Origin: Achromobacter arsenitoxydans SY8
Lineage (GTDB): Bacteria > Pseudomonadota > Gammaproteobacteria > Burkholderiales > Burkholderiaceae_B
Assembly: GCF_000236785.1 (NCBI RefSeq)
Contig: NZ_AGUF01000057.1
Span: 62,001 to 126,000, forward strand
DNA length: 64,000 nucleotides
Direction of reading: 5' to 3'
This document shows positions 1 to 7,881 of this stretch, in pieces. The translations under genes were made by a program, and so were the position numbers. The notes under the pieces were generated by a model that ran no database searches, was not told the DNA's origin, and worked only from the letters and a program-made list of their open reading frames with translations. The first letter of the stretch is position 1, and every line of letters begins with the position of its first letter.

Positions 1-2535
1 ACCGAAATTGGTAATGGACTGCCCCATCGCGCCAAACCCGCCCGTCAGCATGCTGTACGCATTCTTTCCGGCGCTCAGCAGGCTCATGGTGTTCGCCGCG
101 CCTCCGGCCGCCCCCAGAATGCCACCAGGGGCGGTGGCAACGCCGGCCGCGCTGGCTGCCCCTGCCCCGGTATTGCCAATCAGGCTCGCGGCAATTTGAA
201 CCACGAACGGCTGCGCGAACATCCGGTAGATCTGATCCGCTACCGTCGTCTTGAACGTCGTCGTAAGCGACTTTGTGAACGATTTCCACCCGTCCTTGCC
301 GTTGTTCATCATGTCGGCGAAGCCCTGGCGGAACACATCGCCGTATTTGTCGACGCTTCGCTCCCAGTCGCGCGCCATCTCGTCAGCCGCCTTCTTCTGG
401 GCGTCTTTCGCGTCTTTGGCGCGGATCGCCTCACCCAGCCGCTTCCGAGCTTCGATCTCCTGCTCAATCAAGGCAATTTCACGCTCAGCCCCGTCGAAGC
501 CCTGCAAAGCGGCTTTGCGTTCTTCCAGGCGTGCGATGTTCAACGCCTCAAGTGCGGCCTTGCTCAGCCCATAAGTGGAAACCTGATCTTCGACCGCTTG
601 GGCTTCCTGCCCGATCTTCGTGATCCCCTCTTCCAGGGAGGTGTAGTACTTCTCGCGCTCCTCCTGAAAGCCCTTCGTTGCCGCATTGGCCCGGACCAGC
701 GCCCCAGCTTCGTCAGTGAGCGCCTTGGTTCGCTCCAAACTGGCACGCACCTGAGACTTGAGGTTGCCTTTCAGCAGCTCGCCAATCTCTGCGGAACGGC
801 GCTCATACTCATTCAGCTTGCTGGTCTGCAAGCCCCGCTGCCCCAGCTCCACCGCCAACGCCTGCTCTTCAGCAATGCGAGCACGCAGGCGCGCCACTTC
901 AGACTCCGCGCCGGACGGCCCCTTATCGCTGCCTTTCTCCTCGAATCGCTTGTCGATCTCGGCCAGCGCCGTCTTGTGGGCTACGTAAACCTTGCGGTAC
1001 TCCTCCGTCCCTTCCTTGAGGCCGTCCACCGCCTTGCGGAATGCGGCAGCTTCTTTCTCGATTGCGGTCTGTCGCTGCTGGGATTTCGAAGTGCGGGTGT
1101 CGTCCGTCAGGTAATCATCCCGGAACTTGGCCTGGTCAAGAAGACGCCTTTGCTCAGCGGAAGCATTGACCTCCGCCACCGCGGCGGCGGCCTTGGCCTG
1201 CATCGCCCCCAGTTCCATCTGAGCGGCATCAAGGCCGCTCTGTTCGCTGGCGGAAATCTTGGCCCCGCTTTCCCTGGCAAGCCGGATATTGTCCTGGCGC
1301 GCACGGACTTCGCGCTCCTTCTTGGCAATGACGTCTTCGACGGTGGACGGGCGGCCGACGTCTGCCATTGCATCCCAGGCCTTGCCCGCCATGTCGCGCA
1401 CGCCCTTCCATGCGCGCTCCAAATATCCGAGGTTCTGGGATAACTTCGGGGCGCGGTCATTCAGCGCGTCCGCATATGCCTTCTGCGCGACTGCAGCCGC
1501 GTCTGCGGTCTTCCCCTGCTGCTCCAAGGCACGAATCTGCTCGTACGTGGAAGCAGTCAAGAAGTTCATGCCCTCATTCAGCTTGACTGCAGCCTCCAGC
1601 GGGCTTTTTCCCAACTCCACGAAGTTATCAACCGTGTCCTTGATAGCTGTGCCGGTCGCCTTCTCCCAGCGCACTGAAGCGGCCGAGAACAGTTCCATAT
1701 TGTCTGCGCCAACCTTCGCCTCACGGCTGAACAGTTGAAGCGCATCTGCGGCCTTGCCTTGCGTACCGACCACATCACCAACCCTACGGGACATGGCTTG
1801 CAACTGGCCGCCGGTCACTCCAGCGATGGCGCCGGTCTCGATGACCGAACGGTTAAAGGCTTGAGATTCGCCAGCGCCTTTAAAGTACGCCGCCCCCAGC
1901 AGAGCCACCGCCCCCGCGGCGAGCGTGAACGGGCTGGCGAGGCCAGCGATATAGCTTCCCATGGCACGCGCCGCAGGGCCGATACCGCCAAACATATCTT
2001 TGAGCTGGCCGCCCTGCTGCATCAGCACCGACATCGGCCGTTGACCGCCCTGCAACGACACAATAATGTCCGTGAACTGCGCCGGCACACCACGCATGGC
2101 CGCGGCGGTGGCCTTTGCGGACATACCCAACTGCTCAACCGCCGGAGCCGTCGCCAACATGGCAGCCTTTGCCTGCCCATGCTTGACCGTAACGGCCTCC
2201 AACTGTGCCAGATAGGGCTTGAGCTGATCGGCGTCGATCCCGCGCTGCTTCGCCAACGCGGTGTAATAGGAGGCCGTGCCGCGAGCGCCTGCGCTGGTAA
2301 TGGCAATCTGGCGCTCAATCTGGTTGATGAGCCCCTGCGTGGCCCGCTCCTGCTTGCGGCCCGCCTGCGTTCCGGCTTCCGCCGCCCTCCCCATCTCATT
2401 GGACGCTTCGCGCCCGAGCGTAGAAATGGATTTCTTGGCCTTGCCGGTCGCCTCCGTCACCTCGGCCATTGTCGCCGTCAGGCCGGACGCATCGCCCGTT
2501 ACGGCAACTACGCCCTCAGCAATCACATTCGTCAT
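1..2535 (-). CDS. Phage tail tape measure protein (3' end cut by window edge)
   Basis: The minus-strand frame stays open from an ATG at 2535 to the window edge (845 codons visible, no stop). The N-terminal ~200 residues include the motif SLQGGQRPMSVLMQQGGQL, typical of the lambda-gpH/TMP_2 type of tape measure, then Ala/Gly-rich hydrophobic segments (residues ~185-210). A long charged helical coiled-coil region follows, with many Glu/Lys/Arg/Gln residues, and a second Gly/Ala-rich stretch sits near the visible end. Tape measure proteins set siphophage tail length and are threaded through the tail tube. It lies directly downstream of the tail chaperone pair, the standard order. The Shine-Dalgarno sequence is weak (GGAAT a few bases before ATG). 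Family assignment is firm; total length is unknown. Confidence 0.93.
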   Translation of the reverse strand, partial: MTNVIAEGVVAVTGDASGLTATMAEVTEATGKAKKSISTLGREASNEMGRAAEAGTQAGRKQERATQGLINQIERQIAITSAGARGTASYYTALAKQRGIDADQLKPYLAQLEAVTVKHGQAKAAMLATAPAVEQLGMSAKATAAAMRGVPAQFTDIIVSLQGGQRPMSVLMQQGGQLKDMFGGIGPAARAMGSYIAGLASPFTLAAGAVALLGAAYFKGAGESQAFNRSVIETGAIAGVTGGQLQAMSRRVGDVVGTQGKAADALQLFSREAKVGADNMELFSAASVRWEKATGTAIKDTVDNFVELGKSPLEAAVKLNEGMNFLTASTYEQIRALEQQGKTADAAAVAQKAYADALNDRAPKLSQNLGYLERAWKGVRDMAGKAWDAMADVGRPSTVEDVIAKKEREVRARQDNIRLARESGAKISASEQSGLDAAQMELGAMQAKAAAAVAEVNASAEQRRLLDQAKFRDDYLTDDTRTSKSQQRQTAIEKEAAAFRKAVDGLKEGTEEYRKVYVAHKTALAEIDKRFEEKGSDKGPSGAESEVARLRARIAEEQALAVELGQRGLQTSKLNEYERRSAEIGELLKGNLKSQVRASLERTKALTDEAGALVRANAATKGFQEEREKYYTSLEEGITKIGQEAQAVEDQVSTYGLSKAALEALNIARLEERKAALQGFDGAEREIALIEQEIEARKRLGEAIRAKDAKDAQKKAADEMARDWERSVDKYGDVFRQGFADMMNNGKDGWKSFTKSLTTTFKTTVADQIYRMFAQPFVVQIAASLIGNTGAGAASAAGVATAPGGILGAAGGAANTMSLLSAGKNAYSMLTGGFGAMGQSITNFG

Positions 2536-2545
2536 GGCAATTCCA

Positions 2546-2570
2546 ATAAAAAGGCCCGCACTGGGCGGGC
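2546..2570 (-). terminator. Rho-independent terminator after the tail chaperone pair
   Basis: On the minus strand GCCCGC, a 5-nt loop and GCGGGC are followed by a TTTTTATT tract. The hairpin overlaps the stop codon of the DUF1799 frame and lies just before the tape measure ATG (2535), so it may trim expression of the tape measure relative to the tail tube and chaperone genes. Confidence 0.75.
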
Positions 2571-2881
2571 TACTTCTTGCTCATTTCGTCAAGCGCGGCA
2601 TGCTCAAGGACGCGCATCTGATCTTCCAGCTCTTCGTATCGGTCGGGCGCGAGATCCATGCGATCCATCTTGTGGAACATCACGCCGTAATCCAGCCCTG
2701 TCGCGCCGGCCATACCGACACGCCACTGCGAGCGCAATGCAACGAAGAGTTCGAACGCCGCCAGATTCTCGGGCCAGATTTCGACGGGATCGCCCGCCAC
2801 ATCCTCCGGCGTCAAGCCAAAGGCGGCCAGTTCCTTAGGATCCGGCCCCTTCGCATAGAGCGCGGCCCCGAGCGTCCTTAG
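2570..2881 (-). CDS. Tail assembly chaperone extension, DUF1799 (gpT-like half of a frameshift fusion)
   Basis: This frame encodes a phage DUF1799-type protein (motif IWPENLAAFELFVALRSQWR). Its coding character extends upstream of any ATG: codons from 2881 read LRTLGAALYAKGPDPKELAA, and no ATG or GTG lies in frame before it in the overlap with the upstream gene. It is in the -1 frame relative to the preceding chaperone gene, and a GGGAAAC heptamer sits at the junction. It is therefore best read as the second half of a 210-aa frameshift product (107 + 103 aa), like lambda gpG-T. Such proteins coat the tape measure protein before tube polymerisation. A TTG at 2815 could start a shorter 81-aa protein, but that would discard conserved-looking sequence. 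Confidence 0.85.
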   Translation of the reverse strand, partial: LRTLGAALYAKGPDPKELAAFGLTPEDVAGDPVEIWPENLAAFELFVALRSQWRVGMAGATGLDYGVMFHKMDRMDLAPDRYEELEDQMRVLEHAALDEMSKK

Positions 2882-3201
2882 TTTCCCTCGCGGGCCTTCG
2901 ACAGCTCGTCGATGTACGCCCCGAGCACCGCACGAGCCGAACCGACGTAACCCTGCACCAGGCGCCCGACGTTATCGGCGTCGAACGAGTCTTCGAGTTC
3001 CCAGCCGCTGGCGACGTCCATCAGCAGCTCAACATCGTCGGTGCGATCCTTGAGGCCGTCGAGAAACTCCTTGTAGTCGTCCCGGGAACGATGCTTGAAC
3101 GTGAATTCCACGTTCTCGAAGCCGTCGCCGGGAACCGGCAGTGGAACCTTCTTCTTAAAAGTGGGTTTCGGGTTGAGGGTGAATTTGGATTTGGTGGCCA
3201 T
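2878..3201 (-). CDS. Phage tail assembly chaperone (gpG-like)
   Basis: A 107-aa acidic protein starting MATKSKFTLNPKPTFKK, of the phage tail assembly chaperone type, placed between the tail tube and tape measure genes as in most siphophages. It has GGAAAG upstream of the ATG. Its last sense codons are GGA AAC followed by TAA, and these form the slippery site that would fuse a fraction of the product to the DUF1799 frame. It is predicted to bind the tape measure protein and recruit tube subunits. A GC-rich hairpin without a T-tract lies between this gene and the tube gene (about 3242-3266). Confidence 0.85.
   Translation of the reverse strand: MATKSKFTLNPKPTFKKKVPLPVPGDGFENVEFTFKHRSRDDYKEFLDGLKDRTDDVELLMDVASGWELEDSFDADNVGRLVQGYVGSARAVLGAYIDELSKAREGN
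2881..2887 (-). promoter_or_regulatory. Programmed -1 ribosomal frameshift site (GGGAAAC)
   Basis: The heptamer G GGA AAC is in the correct phase (X XXY YYZ) of the chaperone frame, immediately before its TAA stop. Slippage by -1 leads straight into the DUF1799 frame (next codon CTA). Lambda uses GGGAAAG at the equivalent place. Confidence 0.85.
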
Positions 3202-3288
3202 GAGAGCTTTCCAGGTTGATGATTGAAATAGTGGACTTTTAGGGGCCGCCCACAGCGAGCGGCCCGGCGGGCTGATTCCAGGCCGTGC

Positions 3289-3936
3289 TTAGACGGCGTA
3301 TCGCACGGGGCGCGACAGCAGCGAAAAGGTGGCTTGCACTCCCATCACTTCGCCCTTCGTCATGGACGGCGTTTCGTTGAACGAGACGTAGCCGTTGTAG
3401 AGCAGCACGGAGCCGTTCGGGAACGCGATGCGCAAGGCGCGCACCTCACGCTGCTCGGCCGCCGCTTGCAGGGCCTTGTAGCCTGCCAGCGTCGGGTCGT
3501 CGGCGATGGTGATCGCCAGCGATTGCGCGCTGGCCTGGGTCGGGATCTGCGACTCGAAGTCGTTCTCCATGAAACTGAACGTGGCGAACTGCATTTCGCC
3601 GCCGGACGTCGAGGTTTCGAGAACCTGAGTGATCTGGGTAAACGAAGTGATCTCGCGGAAGGAGCCGTTGCCCGTGCCCGCGGGGAACTGGATCGGCGAA
3701 AGCGTGTTTGCGCCTTCCAGGGCGAACGTGCCGGCCGCCGAGTCCGCAACGCGCAGAATGCGTTCATTCAGCTTCTGCCAGCCGGACTTGACTTCGATCA
3801 GCGCACCATTCGCGAGGCCGTGCGCAGCGCTGGAGGCAACGCCGGGATTGGCATTGGTAATGCCCGTGATCGTCTTCGACACGCCGTAGGCGGTGGCGAG
3901 CGACATGATCACGCCGTTAGGGAGAGAGACAGCCAT
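3289..3936 (-). CDS. Phage major tail tube protein
   Basis: A 215-aa product starting MAVSLPNGVIMSLATAYG, with AGGA eight bases before the ATG. A longer frame to 4008 exists but runs through a terminator hairpin. The composition (Gly/Ala/Ser/Thr-rich, beta-prone, no membrane segment) and the position between the tail-terminator genes and the chaperone pair identify it as the tail tube (lambda gpV-type) subunit, which polymerises into the tail shaft. It is the first gene after an intrinsic terminator, which suits a separately controlled, highly expressed product. Confidence 0.82.
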   Translation of the reverse strand: MAVSLPNGVIMSLATAYGVSKTITGITNANPGVASSAAHGLANGALIEVKSGWQKLNERILRVADSAAGTFALEGANTLSPIQFPAGTGNGSFREITSFTQITQVLETSTSGGEMQFATFSFMENDFESQIPTQASAQSLAITIADDPTLAGYKALQAAAEQREVRALRIAFPNGSVLLYNGYVSFNETPSMTKGEVMGVQATFSLLSRPVRYAV

Positions 3937-3960
3937 AGTGGTTTTCCTATCAAGGGACGA

Positions 3961-3984
3961 AAGAAAACCCGCCGAGGCGGGTTG
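3961..3984 (-). terminator. Rho-independent terminator upstream of the tail tube gene
   Basis: On the minus strand AACCCGCC, a 2-nt loop and GGCGGGTT run into TTTTCTTTC. It lies between the 146-aa tail gene and the tail tube gene. Confidence 0.8.
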
Positions 3985-4031
3985 TGGGATGTGCCCAAGA
4001 GAGGGCATAGGTTTGGTTTTGTGTTGTCGGG

Positions 4032-4472
4032 CTACGCGGGCTCGATAACGGCGCTTTCAAGCTCCAGCGTCACGCTGAGCGAGGCCAGGTCCGAGCCTGC
4101 CCCGCCCGAAAGCGAACGGCTGGAGACCTTTGCCACGAAGTAATGCGGGCCGATCTGAGGCACGTCGATACGGAAGCTGTATTGCCGATCCTCCGAGGCC
4201 GCGGTACGCAGAAGTACTTGCCCCGCATCGGTGATTCGATACAGATCCAGTTGTAGCGATTGCGGCGCTCGGGCGACGCGCCGGAGGATGGAGACCTTTG
4301 CTCCGATGGGCTGATAGGCAGCGGTCTGGTACTGCAATGCGAGAGCGCCGACAACGCGAACGCCCCGAACATGCCTGAACGCCAGTACACCGAATCCAGC
4401 GGCATCGAGCGCGGCCGGCACGTCCGGGCAAAGCGCCACCGTGGCGCCGGCCAGTACATAGGGCGTTGTCAT
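4032..4472 (-). CDS. Phage tail protein of unknown role
   Basis: A 146-aa protein starting MTTPYVLAGATVALCPD. The ATG overlaps the TGA of the upstream DUF3168 gene (ATGA), which fixes the start at 4472 rather than an upstream GTG. The sequence is beta-rich with no membrane segment, and the C-terminus reads SLSVTLELESAVIEPA. The position between a tail-completion (DUF3168) gene and the tail tube suggests a neck or tail-terminator component. I do not recognise the family. Confidence 0.7.
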   Translation of the reverse strand: MTTPYVLAGATVALCPDVPAALDAAGFGVLAFRHVRGVRVVGALALQYQTAAYQPIGAKVSILRRVARAPQSLQLDLYRITDAGQVLLRTAASEDRQYSFRIDVPQIGPHYFVAKVSSRSLSGGAGSDLASLSVTLELESAVIEPA

Positions 4473-4819
4473 GGGGCGTACCACACGCTGAAGTCCTGCT
4501 CAGCGCCCTTGAATCCGGTCTCGTCGTCACGGCGAGACACGGGAGCGCCCAGGGGCGTGGCGTACACGGGGGCTGCGCATAACGCCGCCTGCACCGCGCT
4601 GATCAGCGCAGAGGCTTGCGCCCGACCTCTTGCCCACACCGTCACCTGCATCCGAGCGTTCTGTTTGTCGGGCAATGCTCCATCCATGAACACCGGCGAA
4701 TCGCCCCCGACCTGCTGGAAGGTCGCAAACGGCATCGGTGTGTCGCCCTCAGCCGCGTCCGGATAAATCCGCCCTCCAAAGATTGGCCCGAGGGTCTGCA
4801 CGAGCAAATCCTCAACCAT
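4469..4819 (-). CDS. DUF3168 tail completion protein
   Basis: A 116-aa protein, MVEDLLVQTLGPIFGGRIYPD, with the DUF3168 pattern: an N-terminal helix, 'RIYPDAAEGDTPMPFATFQQVGG', 'MQVTVWA' and a C-terminal beta segment. Members are tail terminator or completion proteins of HK97-like siphophages (gpU-like fold), which cap the tube next to the head-tail connector. It overlaps its downstream neighbour by 4 nt and its upstream neighbour by 8 nt, so it is translationally coupled. Confidence 0.85.
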   Translation of the reverse strand: MVEDLLVQTLGPIFGGRIYPDAAEGDTPMPFATFQQVGGDSPVFMDGALPDKQNARMQVTVWARGRAQASALISAVQAALCAAPVYATPLGAPVSRRDDETGFKGAEQDFSVWYAP

Positions 4820-5273
4820 GCTGGATCTCCTTTATCTTTTCGGCTAGGCGCTTCCGCCCTGCCTGGACCGCATCTTTCAGCTTCGCATCTACCGAAACGC
4901 GCAAATAGGGCTGCGCAGGAACGAAAACTGGCACCTTCAAAGGTCTATCTTTCAAGGTGATCCACTCGCCGCCTTCAGTCTGGCGCACCGCGTATCGTCG
5001 CCAATGACCGTGCTCCACCAGCCACCAATGAGGAGCTTTCGCCTTGTTGACCCCCACGATGTAGGTTTTGCTGTCCGGTCCTGAGACCTTCTCATCAAAC
5101 CAGCGATAGATTGCAGCCTGGAGCTTCCCGAGCCGGAAGGGAACCCGCGCCCGCATTTCGTCGTACAGCACAATTGCCATCGCATGCGCAGCAGGCCGGA
5201 TGGCCTCTTGCTTAATTCGGTCGAAGAATGAAGAAACCTGCTTTTCAATATCGCCTTCGAACGAGAACGCCAT
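4812..5273 (-). CDS. HK97-gp10-like head-tail joining protein
   Basis: 153 aa from MAFSFEGDIEKQVSSFFDR. The pattern matches HK97-gp10 family proteins: an N-terminal amphipathic helix with conserved 'ARVPFRLGKLQAAIY' and 'PHWWLVEHGHW', then 'PAQPYLRVSVD'. These act at the head-tail interface. A GTG at 5339 would add 22 residues and overlap the head closure gene by 37 nt; the internal ATG gives a typical family N-terminus and is preferred. No strong ribosome site is visible for either start. Confidence 0.82.
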   Translation of the reverse strand: MAFSFEGDIEKQVSSFFDRIKQEAIRPAAHAMAIVLYDEMRARVPFRLGKLQAAIYRWFDEKVSGPDSKTYIVGVNKAKAPHWWLVEHGHWRRYAVRQTEGGEWITLKDRPLKVPVFVPAQPYLRVSVDAKLKDAVQAGRKRLAEKIKEIQHG

Positions 5274-5302
5274 CGAGTTCGCGCGATGCTGCCGCGTAGA
5301 CC

Positions 5303-5641
5303 TCACGAGGAAACCTCCCGCTGGGACAGCTTTCGGCAAACCAGATCAACGTGGTGCCGACGCTCTTCATCGGGTAGGACCGCATCAACGACATAGGTAT
5401 CCTCCCCCCGCGTGATGCGCATTCCCATCACCACGTCTCGCCGGTACGGGACTCGGATGCTTGCCTTGGCAAGCTCCTGCTCGGCACCCGCCTTGATCGC
5501 TGCCACGCCAGAGACATAGCGGATGGACGCCCAAGCCTTCCCTACTATCTCCCAGGCGTTCAGCGGTTCATTGGCGGTGTCTCGACCCTCTTCGCGGCGA
5601 AGAATCGTCACGCGGCGATTGCGACTTCCTGCCTTCTGCAT
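5303..5641 (-). CDS. Phage head closure / head-tail joining protein
   Basis: 112 aa from MQKAGSRNRRVTILRREEG. The opening (basic 'R.RVTILRR') and the all-beta body with 'AWASIRYVSG' and 'YVVDAVLPDEERRHHVDLVCRK' fit the HK97 gp7 / SPP1 gp16 head-completion family. An AGGAG site six bases before the ATG overlaps the TAG stop of the upstream connector gene, which supports this start over an upstream GTG. The protein would close the portal after packaging and provide a docking face for the tail. Confidence 0.85.
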   Translation of the reverse strand: MQKAGSRNRRVTILRREEGRDTANEPLNAWEIVGKAWASIRYVSGVAAIKAGAEQELAKASIRVPYRRDVVMGMRITRGEDTYVVDAVLPDEERRHHVDLVCRKLSQREVSS

Positions 5642-5649
5642 GGATTCTC

Positions 5650-5970
5650 CTAGTCCGGCCACCAACGGTAGGGCGCAGCCAGTTCCTCGAAGCCTTGCGG
5701 AACCGGTGCCAGCCGCAGGTCCGTGGCGGCCTCGCGGTTCTTGTCCCAGTGGCCGACGAGCAGGAGCAGAGCCAGCACCACGTCATCCTCAAGGACCAGC
5801 GCGTTTGCGGGTGCGGGTTCGGGAACGTCCTCCGTCGTCCTATAGAGCTGGCGCAACGTTCGGGCCTGGAATCTACGCACCGCTGCGCCTACGTATCGGC
5901 CCAGCAAGATGTCGCTGGTGTCCTCGGCCTCAATGCGCAACTGCTCCCGCACTTCGTCCAGATCGAGCAT
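5650..5970 (-). CDS. Phage head-tail connector (gp6-like) protein
   Basis: A 106-aa helical protein, MLDLDEVREQLRIEAEDTSD, with 'LLGRYVGAAVRRFQARTLR' and a C-terminal 'VVLALLLLVGHWDKNREA', typical of the HK97 gp6 / phage_connect adaptor family. These form a ring under the portal. It is encoded between the major capsid and head closure genes, the normal place. A symmetric hairpin without a T-tract (5979-6000) lies between it and the capsid gene. Confidence 0.87.
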   Translation of the reverse strand: MLDLDEVREQLRIEAEDTSDILLGRYVGAAVRRFQARTLRQLYRTTEDVPEPAPANALVLEDDVVLALLLLVGHWDKNREAATDLRLAPVPQGFEELAAPYRWWPD

Positions 5971-6011
5971 TGATGTACGCGGGCTGATTGCTCAGCCCGC
6001 CCCCGAGGTGG

Positions 6012-7235
6012 TTAGGCAGCCTTGCCCTGAAGAGCCTTGATGGCGGCGGTGTCCTGCAACACGCAGCCGAAGCGATGGAATGCCAGGAAGCCCGTCTGGT
6101 CGTACTCGGCATACCGTTCAACCAGGCGCTTGAGTACCAAGTAGCGAACACGGCGCAGGATGAATTGATCGAAGTCGCCCGCGAACATGAACTTCGCACC
6201 AGCAGCCACAGACGGAATGGCCTGGTCGATCACGTACTGGTACTTCAACAGCCGGGCCGGTGCGCTGGCGTCAAGGCCCGGGATCCACAGCGGCCGGCCG
6301 TTGCCGTCCTCCATTTCTTCCAGGACCTGGAGCGTGGTGTCGTTGAACGCCAGGCGGAACTTGGGCGCGTTGCGGTACGCCGGGTCGATGGAGTGAATCA
6401 GGCCGTTCACTTCCTTCCAGGTGAACGCGCCCGCCGCGGCGGTTTGCTTACCGACGGAAGCAGAAGCGGCCAGGCCCTTGGGCTGCGCGGGCGTGCCGGT
6501 GCCGGTTCCCATGACGATCAGGCGGGATTCGGCGCGACCGATACGCGAAGCGATACGTCCCGCCAGGAACGTTTCCATGTCGATACCGCTGTCGGCCAGC
6601 AGTTCGTTGGAAACGCGGATCACCTTGGAAGTCAACTTGTGGGCGCCCAGGGCGTCCATACCGAATTCCACATCCTTCTCGCCGGCATCGGTGTTTTCCC
6701 CGATCAGTTCGCCTTCGTCATTCGTGCCGTCGCTCGTCGGCCACTCGATCGGGTTTCCGCCGTCAGTGACCAGCACTTGCGCGACGCTGGCGATGCCGCC
6801 GTATTGCTTCATGGATTCCTGAACCTTCGCCAGGAATGCCGTCGGAACGGTGTAACCGCCCTTTTCCGGGCCGGTCACGCCCTGGGCTCGGGCTTCGAGC
6901 AGCAACTTGCGCTCTTCCGAGGTCAGATCGGCCGCACCCTGGCGCACGAACTTGATGAAAGCCTGGGCGCGTTGCTCCTCGGGATTGCCCTGTCCGGCGG
7001 CCGCTGCGGCTTGCGCTGCCAACTGGCCCGCGTTTTCGTCGACGTAGCGCTGCTCGGTATCGCGCAGCTCTTCTTCGCGCTGGATCTGCTCGTCCAGCTT
7101 CTTCAGGTCGGTCTTCATGCCGTCCCATTTGGAGCGCTGCTCGTCGCCCCAGGCGTTTTCACCTTGGGCCTCGTGGAAGGTGCGCATTTCAGCAGCGATC
7201 TGCGCACGTTTTTGCTTCAGTTCTGCAAGGGTCAT
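6012..7235 (-). CDS. HK97-family major capsid protein
   Basis: 407 aa. Residues 1-~100 form a charged coiled-coil delta domain (MTLAELKQKRAQIAAEMRTF), normally removed by the prohead protease. The remainder has HK97-fold features such as 'ERKLLLEARAQGVTGPEKGGY', 'ESMKQYGGIASVAQVLVTDGG' and 'SRIGRAESRLIVMGTGTG'. Encoded directly after the protease gene (11-nt gap). Makes the icosahedral shell. Assignment by family pattern and gene order; the presence of the cross-linking Lys/Asn pair was not tested. Confidence 0.95.
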   Translation of the reverse strand: MTLAELKQKRAQIAAEMRTFHEAQGENAWGDEQRSKWDGMKTDLKKLDEQIQREEELRDTEQRYVDENAGQLAAQAAAAAGQGNPEEQRAQAFIKFVRQGAADLTSEERKLLLEARAQGVTGPEKGGYTVPTAFLAKVQESMKQYGGIASVAQVLVTDGGNPIEWPTSDGTNDEGELIGENTDAGEKDVEFGMDALGAHKLTSKVIRVSNELLADSGIDMETFLAGRIASRIGRAESRLIVMGTGTGTPAQPKGLAASASVGKQTAAAGAFTWKEVNGLIHSIDPAYRNAPKFRLAFNDTTLQVLEEMEDGNGRPLWIPGLDASAPARLLKYQYVIDQAIPSVAAGAKFMFAGDFDQFILRRVRYLVLKRLVERYAEYDQTGFLAFHRFGCVLQDTAAIKALQGKAA

Positions 7236-7246
7236 ATTGACTCCGA

Positions 7247-7873
7247 TTAAATTGAGGTGAGAGAGGTCAGTTCAAGGAAGCGCTCGCGTGCGCGACGCTC
7301 GTTTACAGCCTTGGCGGCCAATTCCTGGGCGCCTTCGGCCAACTTCTTCCAGCTATCCAGCGAGCGCTGGGCGGCGTGGCTGTCGCCATAAGCCGGGTAC
7401 GTGACCGGTGACACGTCGCGCAGTTCCGCCAGCTTGTGGATCGTTCGAACGATGATTTCCCCTTCGCGGCGCCACTCGTCGCCGTCCGGTGCTACCCGAA
7501 ACCCGAAACTCGATCCGGTCACGTCGCCGCGCTGAAGCGGTGTCAGCACGAGATCCCGAACTGTTTGCGTGTCTGGCGGGTCGATGGTGTAGGCAAGGCC
7601 CCGAGAGTCGATCTCCAACCGCAGCGTATTGCTGCGCGTACGGCCCAGCACGAAGTTGGGATCGTGGTTGAAGAGTGCCCGCACGTCGTCGCCCATGACG
7701 TCATCGAACGCGCCAGGGGCGATTTCCTCCACAAACGTGCCGAAGAGCAGCGCGCTGCGCGTGTTGAACACGGCCGCGTAGCCTGCGATCTGCGGGCGTT
7801 GCGTCTCGCCGTCGCCAGACGAGCGAAGCTCGCACGGCTGGCCGCCCAGCGTGCGCATTTCAAGGTCTTTCAT
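7247..7873 (-). CDS. HK97-family prohead protease
   Basis: 208 aa. Shows the prohead protease pattern: 'IAGYAAVFNTRSALLFGTFVEEIAPGAF', 'VRALFNHDPNFVLGRTRSNTLRL' (His of the catalytic set in FNHD) and 'VTGSSFGFRVAPDGDEW' (Ser in the GSSFGF block). It is an assemblin-type serine protease that cleaves the capsid delta domain during maturation. It lies between portal and capsid genes with short spacing, as in HK97-type modules. Confidence 0.94.
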   Translation of the reverse strand: MKDLEMRTLGGQPCELRSSGDGETQRPQIAGYAAVFNTRSALLFGTFVEEIAPGAFDDVMGDDVRALFNHDPNFVLGRTRSNTLRLEIDSRGLAYTIDPPDTQTVRDLVLTPLQRGDVTGSSFGFRVAPDGDEWRREGEIIVRTIHKLAELRDVSPVTYPAYGDSHAAQRSLDSWKKLAEGAQELAAKAVNERRARERFLELTSLTSI

Positions 7874-7881
7874 GGGATTCC

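Noticed and set aside
196-1443. 415-codon plus-strand open frame
   Set aside because: It is the complement of the tape measure gene; the residues are not protein-like and the minus-strand frame carries clear family motifs.
5979-6000. GCGGGCT...AGCCCGC hairpin between capsid and connector genes
   Set aside because: No T-tract on either side, so not called a terminator.
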